From positions 1 through 7,222 of the forward strand of contig JABMMR010000009.1 in the NCBI GenBank assembly GCA_013205525.1: a DNA stretch of 7,222 nt, in the 5' to 3' direction. A program made the translations under genes and the position numbers. Below the pieces are notes generated by a model. It did no database searches. It was not told the origin of the DNA and saw nothing but the letters and a program-made list of their open reading frames with translations. Below are positions 1 to 6,289 of this stretch, in pieces. Every line of letters starts with the position of its first letter. Position 1 is the first letter of the stretch. This DNA is from Burkholderiales bacterium (lineage in GTDB: Bacteria; Pseudomonadota; Gammaproteobacteria; Burkholderiales; Burkholderiaceae_C).

Positions 1-24
1 CCAGAACGAATAGTGAGGTTTCAT
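1..24 (-). CDS. Possible start of a further minus-strand gene, cut by the window edge
   Basis: An ATG at 24-22 on the minus strand opens a frame of 8 codons (MKPHYSFW) that runs off the left edge. It begins 53 nt after the stop of the response-regulator gene and has a purine-rich AAAGG immediately before it, which is rather close to the ATG for a good Shine-Dalgarno. If real, it would be co-transcribed with the regulator and could be a signalling partner, but eight codons cannot identify a product. It may equally be chance. Confidence 0.2.
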
Positions 25-77
25 CACCTTTGAGCCTAACCGCACCCAGCCTCAGGCGCAAGAGTATTGCCCCTTGG

Positions 78-731
78 CTAAGAGGTTTGGTCAGCAACAG
101 TTTGCACTGGACGAGCAACACGCCTGCCACCTTGGCGCATGCTGAACATGGCTTGGAAATAGCCACGCAACCAACCCATGTCTATGGGTTTACGCAGCAC
201 ATGGCTACCCCCTGGCAGTTCACCATACACAGCAATCTCTTCGTCGGACAAGCCAGTGATGACAATGACCGACATTTGGGCGAACAAGGGGTGGCTGTTT
301 AACTGGCGCAACATTTCCACGCCGTCGATGCCGGGCATACGCAAATCAGTGATCAAAACCTGAGGCTTGAGTACCGAAATATCGAGCAAGGCCTCAACCG
401 CTGAGGAGGTGATGGTGGCATCAATGGACAAGTCCCATTGGTCGAAATGTTTTTGAAACATGATGCGCGTGAGCTCATCATCCTCGACCACCATGACTTT
501 GAGGCGCTTGCCGTCTTGGTAAATGGCATTGGGTGAAAGGCTTGCGCGGCTTTGGTAATGACGAATCGATTGAAGCGAAATGCGGCGATGACCGCCTTGG
601 GTTTTCCAAGCTTCAAGTTCGTTTTTTTCAACCAAAGTTTGCACCGTGCCCACCGACAGATTGAGCAGTTTCGCGGCATAACTGGTGCCGCAGTATTCAT
701 CGCTTGAATCAGGTATCGCTTTATGGCTCAT
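78..731 (-). CDS. Response regulator with N-terminal excisionase/MerR-like HTH and C-terminal receiver domain
   Basis: The 217-residue cytoplasmic protein is probably a phosphorylation-controlled DNA-binding regulator. Residues about 14-52 form a MerR/excisionase-type helix-turn-helix: YAAKLLNLS and VGTVQTLVEKNEL helices, then the wing motif TQGGHRRIS (44-52) typical of that fold. After a short linker (about 55-75), residues 76-195 are a CheY-like receiver with all key positions visible: acidic E83/D84/D85, phosphoacceptor D129 in ITDLRMPG, T159 in VITG, and K181 in RKP. This order is the reverse of most response regulators, which have the receiver first. The tail 196-217 looks unstructured. 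The ATG at 731 is supported by GCGGAG ending 5 nt upstream. The gene lies 111 nt after ettA on the same strand, with an AT-rich gap that could hold its own promoter. No kinase is visible in the window, and the target genes are unknown. Confidence 0.88.
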   Translation of the reverse strand: MSHKAIPDSSDEYCGTSYAAKLLNLSVGTVQTLVEKNELEAWKTQGGHRRISLQSIRHYQSRASLSPNAIYQDGKRLKVMVVEDDELTRIMFQKHFDQWDLSIDATITSSAVEALLDISVLKPQVLITDLRMPGIDGVEMLRQLNSHPLFAQMSVIVITGLSDEEIAVYGELPGGSHVLRKPIDMGWLRGYFQAMFSMRQGGRRVARPVQTVADQTS

Positions 732-842
732 GACAACTCCGCAGTAAAAAGATGAATGGCAACAAGTACCACTTTTTTATCACTTTACCGTAGATTTTGT
801 CGTATCACCAATTTTTTAATACTTTATGTAGTTTTTTGGAGT
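732..842 (-). promoter_or_regulatory. AT-rich gap between ettA and the response regulator with candidate promoter and direct repeats
   Basis: This 111-nt gap is markedly AT-rich. On the minus strand TTGGTG (806-811) and TAAAGT (782-787), 18 nt apart, could be a weak sigma-70 promoter for the regulator. Two AAAGTG copies (781-786 and 770-775, minus strand) lie 11 bp apart, about one helical turn, and a short inverted repeat AAGT-N3-ACTT sits at 764-774. These could be operator elements. I see no convincing hairpin-plus-T-tract terminator for ettA here, so read-through from ettA is also possible. Confidence 0.3.
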
Positions 843-2507
843 TTATTTAAGCGCTTTATAGCGCATACGCTTAGGTTTTGCACCTTCTTCACCCAAACGT
901 TTTTTCTTGTCAGATTCATATTCTTGGTAGTTGCCGTCAAAAAATGTCCATTGAGAATCGCCTTCGCAAGCCAAGATATGGGTGGCAATACGGTCAAGGA
1001 ACCAGCGGTCATGGCTGATAACCATGATGCTGCCAGCAAATTCCAGCAAAGCGTCTTCTAAGGCGCGCAAGGTTTCCACGTCCAAGTCGTTGGAGGGTTC
1101 ATCCAGCATCAGCACATTGCCGCCGGCAATCAGGGTTTTGGCCAAATGCAAGCGCCCGCGCTCACCACCGGAGAGTGTGCCCACGCGTTTTTGCTGGTCG
1201 CCGCCGTTGAAATTGAAACGGCCGCAGTAAGCACGGCTGGCCATCTCAAATTTACCCACCGTCAAAATGTCCAAGCCGCCCGAGACATCTTCCCAAACGG
1301 TTTTTTCGTTCGCCAAATCGTCGCGGTTTTGGTCGACAAACGCCATTCTGACGGTCTGACCCAGCTTGATTTCGCCGCTGTCGGGCTGCTCTTTGCCAGC
1401 AATCATGCGAAACAGCGTGGATTTACCAGCCCCATTGGGCCCGATGATGCCCACGATGGCACCGGCGGGCACTTTGAAGCTGAGGTTATCGATCAGCAGG
1501 CGGTCGCCAAAAGACTTGCTGACATCGGTGAACTCGATGACTTCATGGCCCAAGCGCTCGGCCACGGGAATAAAAATTTCTTGGGTCTCGTTACGTTTTT
1601 GGTATTCGAAATCGGAGAGTTCTTCAAAGCGAGCAATACGCGCTTTGCTCTTGGCTTGGCGGCCCTTGGGGTTTTGACGCACCCAATCGAGTTCTTTCTT
1701 CAAAGCCTTGGCACGCGCATCTTCACCTTTTTGCTCTTTCTCTAAGCGGTCTTGTTTTTGTTCCAACCAAGTGGTGTAGTTGCCCTTGTAAGGAATACCG
1801 TGGCCTCGGTCGAGTTCCAAAATCCACTCGGCGGCGTTATCTAAAAAATACCGGTCATGGGTGATGGCCACCACAGTGCCAGAGAAACGCGCTAAAAATT
1901 GCTCTAACCAATCAACAGACTCGGCGTCCAAGTGGTTGGTGGGCTCATCGAGCAGCAGCATGTCGGGCTTAGAGAGCAACAACTGGCACAGCGCGACACG
2001 GCGTTTTTCGCCGCCCGACAAATGCTCAATCACCGCTTCCCAAGGCGGCAGACGCAGGGCATCGGCCGCAATTTCGAGTTGGTGCTCGCTGTTGTCGCTC
2101 CCAGCGGCGGCGATGATGGCCTCAAGCTGGCCTTGCTCGGCAGCGAGCGCGTCAAAGTCGGCGTTTTCGTCGGCATAAGCGGCATACACCTCTTCAAGGC
2201 GTTGTTTGGCATGCAGCACTTCTTCCATCCCGCCTTCCACGGCCTCGCGCACAGTTTGCTCGGGGCGCAATTTGGGCTCTTGGGGCAAGTAGCCAATTCG
2301 CAAACCTGGCATGGGCTTGGCCTCGCCCTCAATTTCCGAGTCCAAACCCGCCATGATTTTCAACAGCGTGGACTTGCCAGAACCGTTCAAGCCCAGCACG
2401 CCAATCTTGGCGCCAGGGAAAAAGCTCAGTGAGATATCTTTAAGAATATGGCGTTTGGGCGGCACGATTTTGCCGACGCGGTTCATGGTGAAAACGTATT
2501 GGGACAT
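843..2507 (-). CDS. ettA: Energy-dependent translational throttle protein EttA (ABC-F ATPase)
   Basis: This is an ABC-F protein of 554 residues; E. coli EttA has 555. EttA binds the ribosomal E site and gates the first elongation step according to the ATP/ADP ratio; it has no membrane domain. Both ATPase cassettes are intact. Domain 1 has Walker A GLNGSGKST (39-47), signature LSGGE (163-167), Walker B LLLDEP with catalytic E188, and H217. Domain 2 has GPNGAGKST (356-364), LSGGE (445-449), E470 and H499. E188 and E470 fall at the same numbers as the catalytic glutamates of E. coli EttA. The arm lies at about 95-139, and the basic P-site-tRNA-interacting linker at about 242-322 contains KGRQAKSKARIARFEEL. 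The ATG at 2507 gives the canonical MSQYVFTMNRV beginning; the GTG at 2534 adds nine non-family residues and is rejected. The ribosome-binding site is weak (AGAG, about 11 nt upstream). Confidence 0.97.
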   Translation of the reverse strand: MSQYVFTMNRVGKIVPPKRHILKDISLSFFPGAKIGVLGLNGSGKSTLLKIMAGLDSEIEGEAKPMPGLRIGYLPQEPKLRPEQTVREAVEGGMEEVLHAKQRLEEVYAAYADENADFDALAAEQGQLEAIIAAAGSDNSEHQLEIAADALRLPPWEAVIEHLSGGEKRRVALCQLLLSKPDMLLLDEPTNHLDAESVDWLEQFLARFSGTVVAITHDRYFLDNAAEWILELDRGHGIPYKGNYTTWLEQKQDRLEKEQKGEDARAKALKKELDWVRQNPKGRQAKSKARIARFEELSDFEYQKRNETQEIFIPVAERLGHEVIEFTDVSKSFGDRLLIDNLSFKVPAGAIVGIIGPNGAGKSTLFRMIAGKEQPDSGEIKLGQTVRMAFVDQNRDDLANEKTVWEDVSGGLDILTVGKFEMASRAYCGRFNFNGGDQQKRVGTLSGGERGRLHLAKTLIAGGNVLMLDEPSNDLDVETLRALEDALLEFAGSIMVISHDRWFLDRIATHILACEGDSQWTFFDGNYQEYESDKKKRLGEEGAKPKRMRYKALK

Positions 2508-2550
2508 GGAAGGATTCTCTAGGCTGTGCGCCACACGCTGTGGGCTTGGT

Positions 2551-2586
2551 TAATGCAGCATTATCTCTGCATGCCGCCATCGTCAA
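2551..2586 (-). promoter_or_regulatory. Candidate ettA promoter with palindrome over the -10
   Basis: On the minus strand TTGACG (2581-2586, 5/6 match to the -35 consensus) is followed after 15 nt by GATAAT (2560-2565, 5/6 match to the -10). The spacer is shorter than the usual 16-18, which lowers confidence. Transcription would begin near 2553, about 45 nt before the ettA ATG. A short palindrome, TAATGC-A-GCATTA (2551-2563), overlaps the -10 and could be an operator. It would let ettA be expressed independently of the toxin-antitoxin pair upstream. Confidence 0.4.
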
Positions 2587-2587
2587 C

Positions 2588-2615
2588 TCATTCGCTATTC
2601 GCGAATAGCGAATGA
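2588..2615. repeat. 28-bp perfect palindrome overlapping the 3' end of the PIN gene
   Basis: The left arm TCATTCGCTATTCG (2588-2601) is followed without a spacer by its exact reverse complement (2602-2615). Each arm contains the hexamer ATTCGC twice (or GCGAAT in the other arm), so there are four copies in all. On the minus strand the palindrome encodes the last six residues (SFAIRE) and the TAG stop of the PIN gene and a few bases beyond. A GAAT triplet repeat (2610-2621) overlaps its right side. No T-tract follows on the minus strand, so it is not a classical intrinsic terminator, although the RNA could fold into a stable hairpin. Confidence 0.9.
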
Positions 2616-3044
2616 ATGAATCTTCCCAAACGCGTCTATGGACAGAATGGGGCAAAAAGTTGCACTTTCAAACTCGGCGGCAACGGCCAGCAAATCGAGG
2701 TCGCCAGTCACCAGCGCTTGTGCTTTACCTGCCCCCGCCAGGTGCATGAACGGCAAATCCAGCGCATCGCGGCAATCGGGCACAGTGGGTGGCGGCTGCG
2801 GAATCCGCACGGTTTTGGTATGCGGCAAGTAGTCGGCCAGCAACTCGCCTTGCTCGGCTTGCGACAAACGGAACTTGGGGTAAGCCAACACGCGCAACAA
2901 CTCTTGCACCGTGGCTGTACTGGCCAGTGGCAACACCAGCCCGCGCTGCCAAGCCAACCGCACCTGCCCTGCTGCGCCACCGCGAAACACCAGTGCTGAC
3001 AACACTACGTTCGTGTCCAGCACCACACGAACTGCGGCAATCAT
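2595..3044 (-). CDS. PIN-domain toxin of a type II toxin-antitoxin pair
   Basis: This 149-residue protein is a predicted PIN-fold ribonuclease of the 'putative toxin-antitoxin system toxin component, PIN family' (COG1569-like), related to VapC. PIN toxins cleave RNA using a cluster of acidic residues that bind Mg2+ or Mn2+. Those residues are present: D10 in VVLDTNVVLSAL, E48 in TVQELLRVL, D93 and D96 in PDCRDALDLPF, and D115/D117 in VTGDLDLL, so the enzyme looks intact. Its ATG overlaps the antitoxin stop (ATGA at 3041-3044), implying translational coupling and making the start secure. The last six codons and the stop lie inside a 28-bp palindrome, so the extreme C-terminus may be a late addition. 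The RNA target is not predictable. Length is near that usual for the family. Confidence 0.88.
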   Translation of the reverse strand: MIAAVRVVLDTNVVLSALVFRGGAAGQVRLAWQRGLVLPLASTATVQELLRVLAYPKFRLSQAEQGELLADYLPHTKTVRIPQPPPTVPDCRDALDLPFMHLAGAGKAQALVTGDLDLLAVAAEFESATFCPILSIDAFGKIHSFAIRE

Positions 3045-3274
3045 GCTTTGGGTTTGACCTTTTTAGCCCAAGACACCGCTGCGGCGATGTCTTCTTCGGT
3101 CAAATTCAACTCGGCCAGTTTGGCGCGTACGGCGTCCCCACGCTGAATACGCACGGGCGTCAGAATGAGCTGGCCGCCCCGCACTTCAACATCAAAATAG
3201 TCTGTCGCTCCCACGGCCTGTGTCAGGCTCTTGGGCAAGGTGAGCTGGTTTTTGGCAGTGATTTTGGCAAGCAT
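3041..3274 (-). CDS. AbrB/MazE-fold antitoxin (VapB-like)
   Basis: This 77-residue protein is the likely antitoxin of the adjacent PIN toxin. Residues 1-45 match the SpoVT/AbrB/MazE swapped-hairpin DNA-binding fold: MLAKITAKNQLTLPKSL, then YFDVEVRGGQLILTPV. Residues 46-77 form a short helical, charged tail (EDIAAAVSWAKK), the part that in such antitoxins usually wraps the toxin and blocks its active site. The gene comes first and shares ATGA with the toxin gene, the standard arrangement for these pairs, in which the complex represses its own promoter. A 7-bp inverted repeat 10 nt upstream of the ATG is a plausible operator. The ribosome-binding site is weak (GGAC before the ATG at 3274). Assignment to the fold is firm; pairing with the toxin is inferred from overlap. 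Confidence 0.88.
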   Translation of the reverse strand: MLAKITAKNQLTLPKSLTQAVGATDYFDVEVRGGQLILTPVRIQRGDAVRAKLAELNLTEEDIAAAVSWAKKVKPKA

Positions 3275-3284
3275 GATTTGTCCG

Positions 3285-3305
3285 AAAGTAAGGATTCATT
3301 ACTTT
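3285..3305 (-). promoter_or_regulatory. Inverted repeat upstream of the antitoxin, likely autoregulatory operator
   Basis: AAAGTAA (3285-3291) and TTACTTT (3299-3305) are exact inverted repeats separated by 7 nt, with centres 14 bp apart. The site lies 10 nt before the antitoxin ATG, where an AbrB-type antitoxin or toxin-antitoxin complex would be expected to bind and repress. I could not identify a convincing -10/-35 pair for the operon in the AT-rich DNA next to it. Confidence 0.5.
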
Positions 3306-3522
3306 AACCTAATTTTCTTTTTAACGGTTACTGGATCCATGCCACAATAACAACCAGTTGTCGCCACCAGTTGCTTCAACATCAGCGCTTCTGCTGGGGC
3401 CGGATCAAACCCTAAGTTTGTTACCTACCTGCCCAAATGTGTTTCCTCGGTCTTTAGCTGGCTGCCTTTTGTTTGGCGGAACAGATCGAAACCCCAAGCG
3501 TTGCCCAACCGCGCGCTCCTGT
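3306..3522 (+). promoter_or_regulatory. Divergent intergenic region and probable long rhlE leader
   Basis: The gap between the antitoxin gene and rhlE starts AT-rich and becomes GC-richer. A weak plus-strand promoter candidate is TTAACG (3321-3326) with CACAAT (3343-3348), spaced 16 nt, which would leave a leader of about 170 nt. Just downstream lies the inverted repeat ACAAC-CA-GTTGT (3350-3361), and CCAGTTG occurs twice with a 14-nt period (3354 and 3368). The leader has no recognisable riboswitch and no Shine-Dalgarno before the rhlE ATG. The frame is open upstream of that ATG, but its translation does not resemble the helicase family. Confidence 0.3.
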
Positions 3523-5334
3523 ATGAATTTTGATGAATTGAACTTGGCTCCGGCCATTCTTAAAGCTGTGCGCGAGCAAGGCTACGACACCCCCACCCCT
3601 GTTCAGGCCCAAGCGATTCCCGCTGTACTCGCAGGCCACGACTTGCTGGCAGGCGCGCAAACTGGCACAGGCAAGACCGCTGCCTTCACCCTCCCCATGC
3701 TGCACAAACTCAGCATGAGCCGCAGCGCCACCAACCGCTTTGGCGTGTTTGGCATCCGCGCCTTGGTGCTCACGCCCACCCGCGAACTCGCGGCACAAGT
3801 GGAAGAATCGGTTCGCACTTACGGCAAACACCTGCAACTGCAATCTGCCGTCATCTTTGGTGGCGTTGGCATGGCAGCCCAAATCAAGGCCTTGAAAAAA
3901 GGCGTTGACATCTTGGTGGCCACACCCGGGCGCTTGCTGGACTTGCAGCAACAAGGCTTTTTGGACTTATCCACTGTGCAAATGCTGGTGCTGGACGAAG
4001 CCGACCGCATGCTCGACATGGGCTTTATCCATGACGTGAAAAAAGTGCTGGCGTTGGTTCCCAAGGAAAAACAAAGTTTGTTGTTCTCAGCTACCTTTAG
4101 CCAAGAGATCCGCGATTTAGCCGCCCAGTTGCTGCACAAACCACAAAGCATACAAGTCACACCCGAAAACACCACGGTGCAACTGATCAAGCAAGTGATA
4201 CATCCCGTGGGGCGTCAGCAAAAGAAAGTCTTGCTGGCGCACATCATTGACACCAAACAATGGAGCCAAGTGCTGGTGTTTTGTCGCACCAAGTTTGGCG
4301 CCAACCATGTGGCCGACTTTTTAAACAAACAAGGCATCACCGCCATGGCGCTGCACGGTAACAAAAGCCAAACAGCGCGTACCCAAGCGCTCTCGGGCTT
4401 CAAAAGTGGCGACATTCGCGTCTTGGTGGCCACTGACATTGCGGCGCGGGGTATCGACATCGATGACTTGCCGCATGTGGTGAATTACGAAATCCCCAAT
4501 ATCAGCGAAGACTATGTGCACCGCATTGGCCGTACTGGCCGCGCAGGTGCCAGTGGAGAAGCGGTCAGTTTGGTGTCCTTGGACGAGGAAGGCTTTATGC
4601 AAGAAATTGAAAAATTCACACGTCAAACCATCGAGGTTGAAAAGGTCGAGGGCTTTGGCCCTGGGCCCGATGAACGGGCTGAACCCATCGCCATGGGCCG
4701 CCAAACTTTGTGGGGCGGTTTGGGCAAACCGCCCAGCCGCGATGTGATGGCTTCTGCCGCTCGCGCTGCCCGCCAAGAAATGATGGAGCGCATCCGCGAG
4801 AAGAAACCCGCTGGCGGTGGACGCGGTGGGGAAGGCCGAGGACAGGGACAGGGACAAGGCCAACGTGCTGCTGCACCGGCCCCACCAACTCGCTCCGAGC
4901 GCCCTGCGCGCAGCCCCAACCCAGGCCAGCCAACCCATGGCGCAGGCGCAGCGCACAACGGCCCACCCCGTGCACAAGGCCCCCGCCGTGACCGCCCAGA
5001 GCGCGGTCCGCGCAACCCAGCGCCTGCTGGCATGCCCAACGACAACTTTGATCACCAACCCCCAGCGCATCACCAAGAAGATGATTTCCAACCCCGCGCC
5101 AATGCGCATTTAGGGACCCAAAGTGGGGTCAATGCTTTTGGTCACAAATCCGGTGGCGGAGCAGGCCGTCAACCCGACCCCACCATGACTTCGGTCGATT
5201 TGCTTAGCCGAAACAACCGTGGCGGCGGCGGTGGCGGCAAACGCCGCACTGGCGGTGGCGGTGGCGGTGGTGGTGGTAAGCCCGGCGGCGGTTATGCGGG
5301 TAAAAAAACTGGTGGCGGCGGCTTCGGTCGCTGA
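3523..5334 (+). CDS. rhlE: DEAD-box ATP-dependent RNA helicase RhlE
   Basis: This 603-residue cytoplasmic helicase remodels RNA duplexes, with roles in RNA decay and ribosome assembly known for RhlE proteins. All motifs are visible: Q motif with F3 and Q28, I AQTGTGKT (45-52), Ia PTREL (85-89), GG (113-114), Ib TPGR (134-137), II DEAD (158-161), III SAT (189-191), IV VLVFCRT (250-256), [11 protein letters not shown] (303-312), and [10 protein letters not shown] (333-340). The core ends near 395. The remaining 200 or so residues are low-complexity, basic and rich in Gly, Pro, Arg and Gln, ending in a polyglycine tract (nine Gly at 577-585), likely a flexible RNA-binding tail. I chose the ATG at 3523 because MNFDELNL matches the usual RhlE beginning; an upstream TTG (3358) adds 55 unrelated residues. 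No Shine-Dalgarno precedes the ATG. A close paralogue rather than RhlE itself remains possible. Confidence 0.93.
   Translation: MNFDELNLAPAILKAVREQGYDTPTPVQAQAIPAVLAGHDLLAGAQTGTGKTAAFTLPMLHKLSMSRSATNRFGVFGIRALVLTPTRELAAQVEESVRTYGKHLQLQSAVIFGGVGMAAQIKALKKGVDILVATPGRLLDLQQQGFLDLSTVQMLVLDEADRMLDMGFIHDVKKVLALVPKEKQSLLFSATFSQEIRDLAAQLLHKPQSIQVTPENTTVQLIKQVIHPVGRQQKKVLLAHIIDTKQWSQVLVFCRTKFGANHVADFLNKQGITAMALHGNKSQTARTQALSGFKSGDIRVLVATDIAARGIDIDDLPHVVNYEIPNISEDYVHRIGRTGRAGASGEAVSLVSLDEEGFMQEIEKFTRQTIEVEKVEGFGPGPDERAEPIAMGRQTLWGGLGKPPSRDVMASAARAARQEMMERIREKKPAGGGRGGEGRGQGQGQGQRAAAPAPPTRSERPARSPNPGQPTHGAGAAHNGPPRAQGPRRDRPERGPRNPAPAGMPNDNFDHQPPAHHQEDDFQPRANAHLGTQSGVNAFGHKSGGGAGRQPDPTMTSVDLLSRNNRGGGGGGKRRTGGGGGGGGGKPGGGYAGKKTGGGGFGR
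4840..4857 (+). repeat. Short GGACAG tandem repeat in rhlE
   Basis: About three copies of the hexamer GGACAG/GGACAA encode alternating Gly-Gln (residues 440-447) at the start of the helicase's disordered tail. Confidence 0.7.
5251..5277 (+). repeat. GGC/GGT polyglycine repeat in rhlE
   Basis: Nine consecutive Gly codons, alternating GGC and GGT and then GGT only, form a 27-bp simple repeat encoding residues 577-585. Similar Gly-rich runs flank it (residues 567-572 and 588-600). Copy number could vary in steps of three or six without breaking the frame. Confidence 0.85.
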
Positions 5335-5335
5335 A

Positions 5336-5354
5336 AAAGCTTAAAGCGCTTTAA
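5336..5354. terminator. Palindrome between convergent genes, possible weak terminator
   Basis: TTAAAGCGCTTTAA (5341-5354) is a perfect 14-bp palindrome between the rhlE stop (5332-5334) and the dehydrogenase gene, overlapping the latter's TAA (5351-5353). On the minus strand it is followed by GCTTTTTC, giving a short T run, so it may terminate dehydrogenase transcription. On the plus strand there is no comparable T-tract after it. The stem is AT-rich and short, so termination would be weak. Confidence 0.35.
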
Positions 5355-6289
5355 ACCCGATGTGCCCACTCGGGTACCAAGGCAGGTATGGCTTGGCCTT
5401 CAAAGTGGGCATTCAAGTTGGCAAAGGCCAAAGCAGCCATGGCTTGGCGCGTTTGCAAGGTGCCGCTAGCGATATGCGGGGTCAGCACCACGTTTTGCAA
5501 ATTGCGCAACTCAGCAGGCACACGCGGCTCATCGGTAAATACATCCAAGGCTGCGCCCGCAATCACTTTCTTTTGCAAAGCCTCAATCAATGCGGCTTGA
5601 TCGACCACCGAGCCGCGGGCGACGTTGATCAGACATCCCTTGTGACCCAAGGCCTGCAAAACTTCTGCATTGATGAGATTGCGGGTGCCCGGGCCGCCCG
5701 GGGTGATGACCACCAAATAATCAACGTGCGCAGCCAAGTCTTTGGCCGATGGGTAGTAGATGAAGGGCAATGCAGGCACTTCATGCCTTGAGGTGTAAGC
5801 GATGGACATATCAAACGCCGCTGCCCGCTTGGCAATGGCTTGGCCAATGCGGCCTATGCCCACCAAGCCCAAGCGCGCGCCGCTCATTTTGTTTTGTAAA
5901 GGGAAAGGGCCTTCAACCCAATCGCTGTTGCGGACAAACTTATCGGCCTGCGGAATACGCCTGGCAATTGACAACATCAGCCCCAGCGCCAAATCAGCCA
6001 CATCGTCATTCAGCACGCCTGGCGTGTGGCTGACCTTGATACCGCGTTCCATGGCCCCGATGACATCAACACCGTCATAGCCCACACCACAAACAGAGAT
6101 GAACTCCAAGGCAGGAAACAGCGCCATCAGACCTTTATCGATAACCGCGTCACCCCCGCCCACCATGGCACGGATACGCTGCAAAGCACTGGGGTCCGTG
6201 ATGTGATCGCGGTCATGCACCGTATAGGTGTTTTGCAGATCCGACATCAGGTAAGTGGGCAGGTTGCTGACCCGCAAAATATCAATCAT
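5351..6289 (-). CDS. D-2-hydroxyacid dehydrogenase, hydroxypyruvate/glyoxylate reductase type
   Basis: This 312-residue cytoplasmic NAD(P)H-dependent oxidoreductase reduces 2-oxoacids to D-2-hydroxyacids. The family's catalytic set is present: R225 in NVARGS, E254 in DEP and H272 in PHIASGT. The Rossmann loop is GIGRIG (144-149). After the second strand comes TSR (S167, R168), where a basic residue usually indicates preference for NADPH. The substrate-domain loop VCGVGYDGVD (66-75) and GVLNDDVADLALGL (91-104) resemble the hydroxypyruvate/hydroxyphenylpyruvate reductase branch, so hydroxypyruvate or glyoxylate is the likely substrate, though this cannot be settled by reading. I start at the ATG at 6289 because AAGGAG lies 6 nt upstream; a longer frame to 6361 adds 24 non-conserved residues. 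The gene converges on rhlE and is divergent from an IlvD/Edd dehydratase, suggesting a shared sugar-acid or glycolate theme. Confidence 0.92.
   Translation of the reverse strand: MIDILRVSNLPTYLMSDLQNTYTVHDRDHITDPSALQRIRAMVGGGDAVIDKGLMALFPALEFISVCGVGYDGVDVIGAMERGIKVSHTPGVLNDDVADLALGLMLSIARRIPQADKFVRNSDWVEGPFPLQNKMSGARLGLVGIGRIGQAIAKRAAAFDMSIAYTSRHEVPALPFIYYPSAKDLAAHVDYLVVITPGGPGTRNLINAEVLQALGHKGCLINVARGSVVDQAALIEALQKKVIAGAALDVFTDEPRVPAELRNLQNVVLTPHIASGTLQTRQAMAALAFANLNAHFEGQAIPALVPEWAHRV

Noticed and set aside
30..302. Plus-strand open frame over the response-regulator gene
   Set aside because: It is antisense to a clear receiver domain and its translation has no recognisable domain.
849..858. 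AAGCGCTTTA at the end of ettA, also found at the rhlE/dehydrogenase junction
   Set aside because: A 10-bp match in two places, partly coding (KALK) in one of them, is too short to call a repeat family.
1932..2432. 166-residue plus-strand open frame over ettA
   Set aside because: It is antisense to conserved ABC motifs and its translation is unlike any family I know.
2508..2534. GTG start extending EttA by nine residues
   Set aside because: The canonical EttA beginning is at the ATG at 2507, and with that start both catalytic glutamates fall at 188 and 470 as in E. coli.
3332..3340. TGGATCCA palindrome between the antitoxin and rhlE genes
   Set aside because: Eight-base palindromes are common and it has no supporting context.
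3358..3522. TTG start adding 55 residues to RhlE
   Set aside because: The added residues do not resemble DEAD-box N-termini, while MNFDELNL at the ATG at 3523 does.
4321..5109. 262-residue minus-strand open frame over rhlE
   Set aside because: It is a by-product of GC-rich codon bias opposite the helicase; it has no motif and overlaps conserved motifs V and VI.
4710..5113. Alternative plus-strand frames over the low-complexity rhlE tail
   Set aside because: Biased composition opens several frames at once; the helicase frame runs through without interruption to a family-like end.
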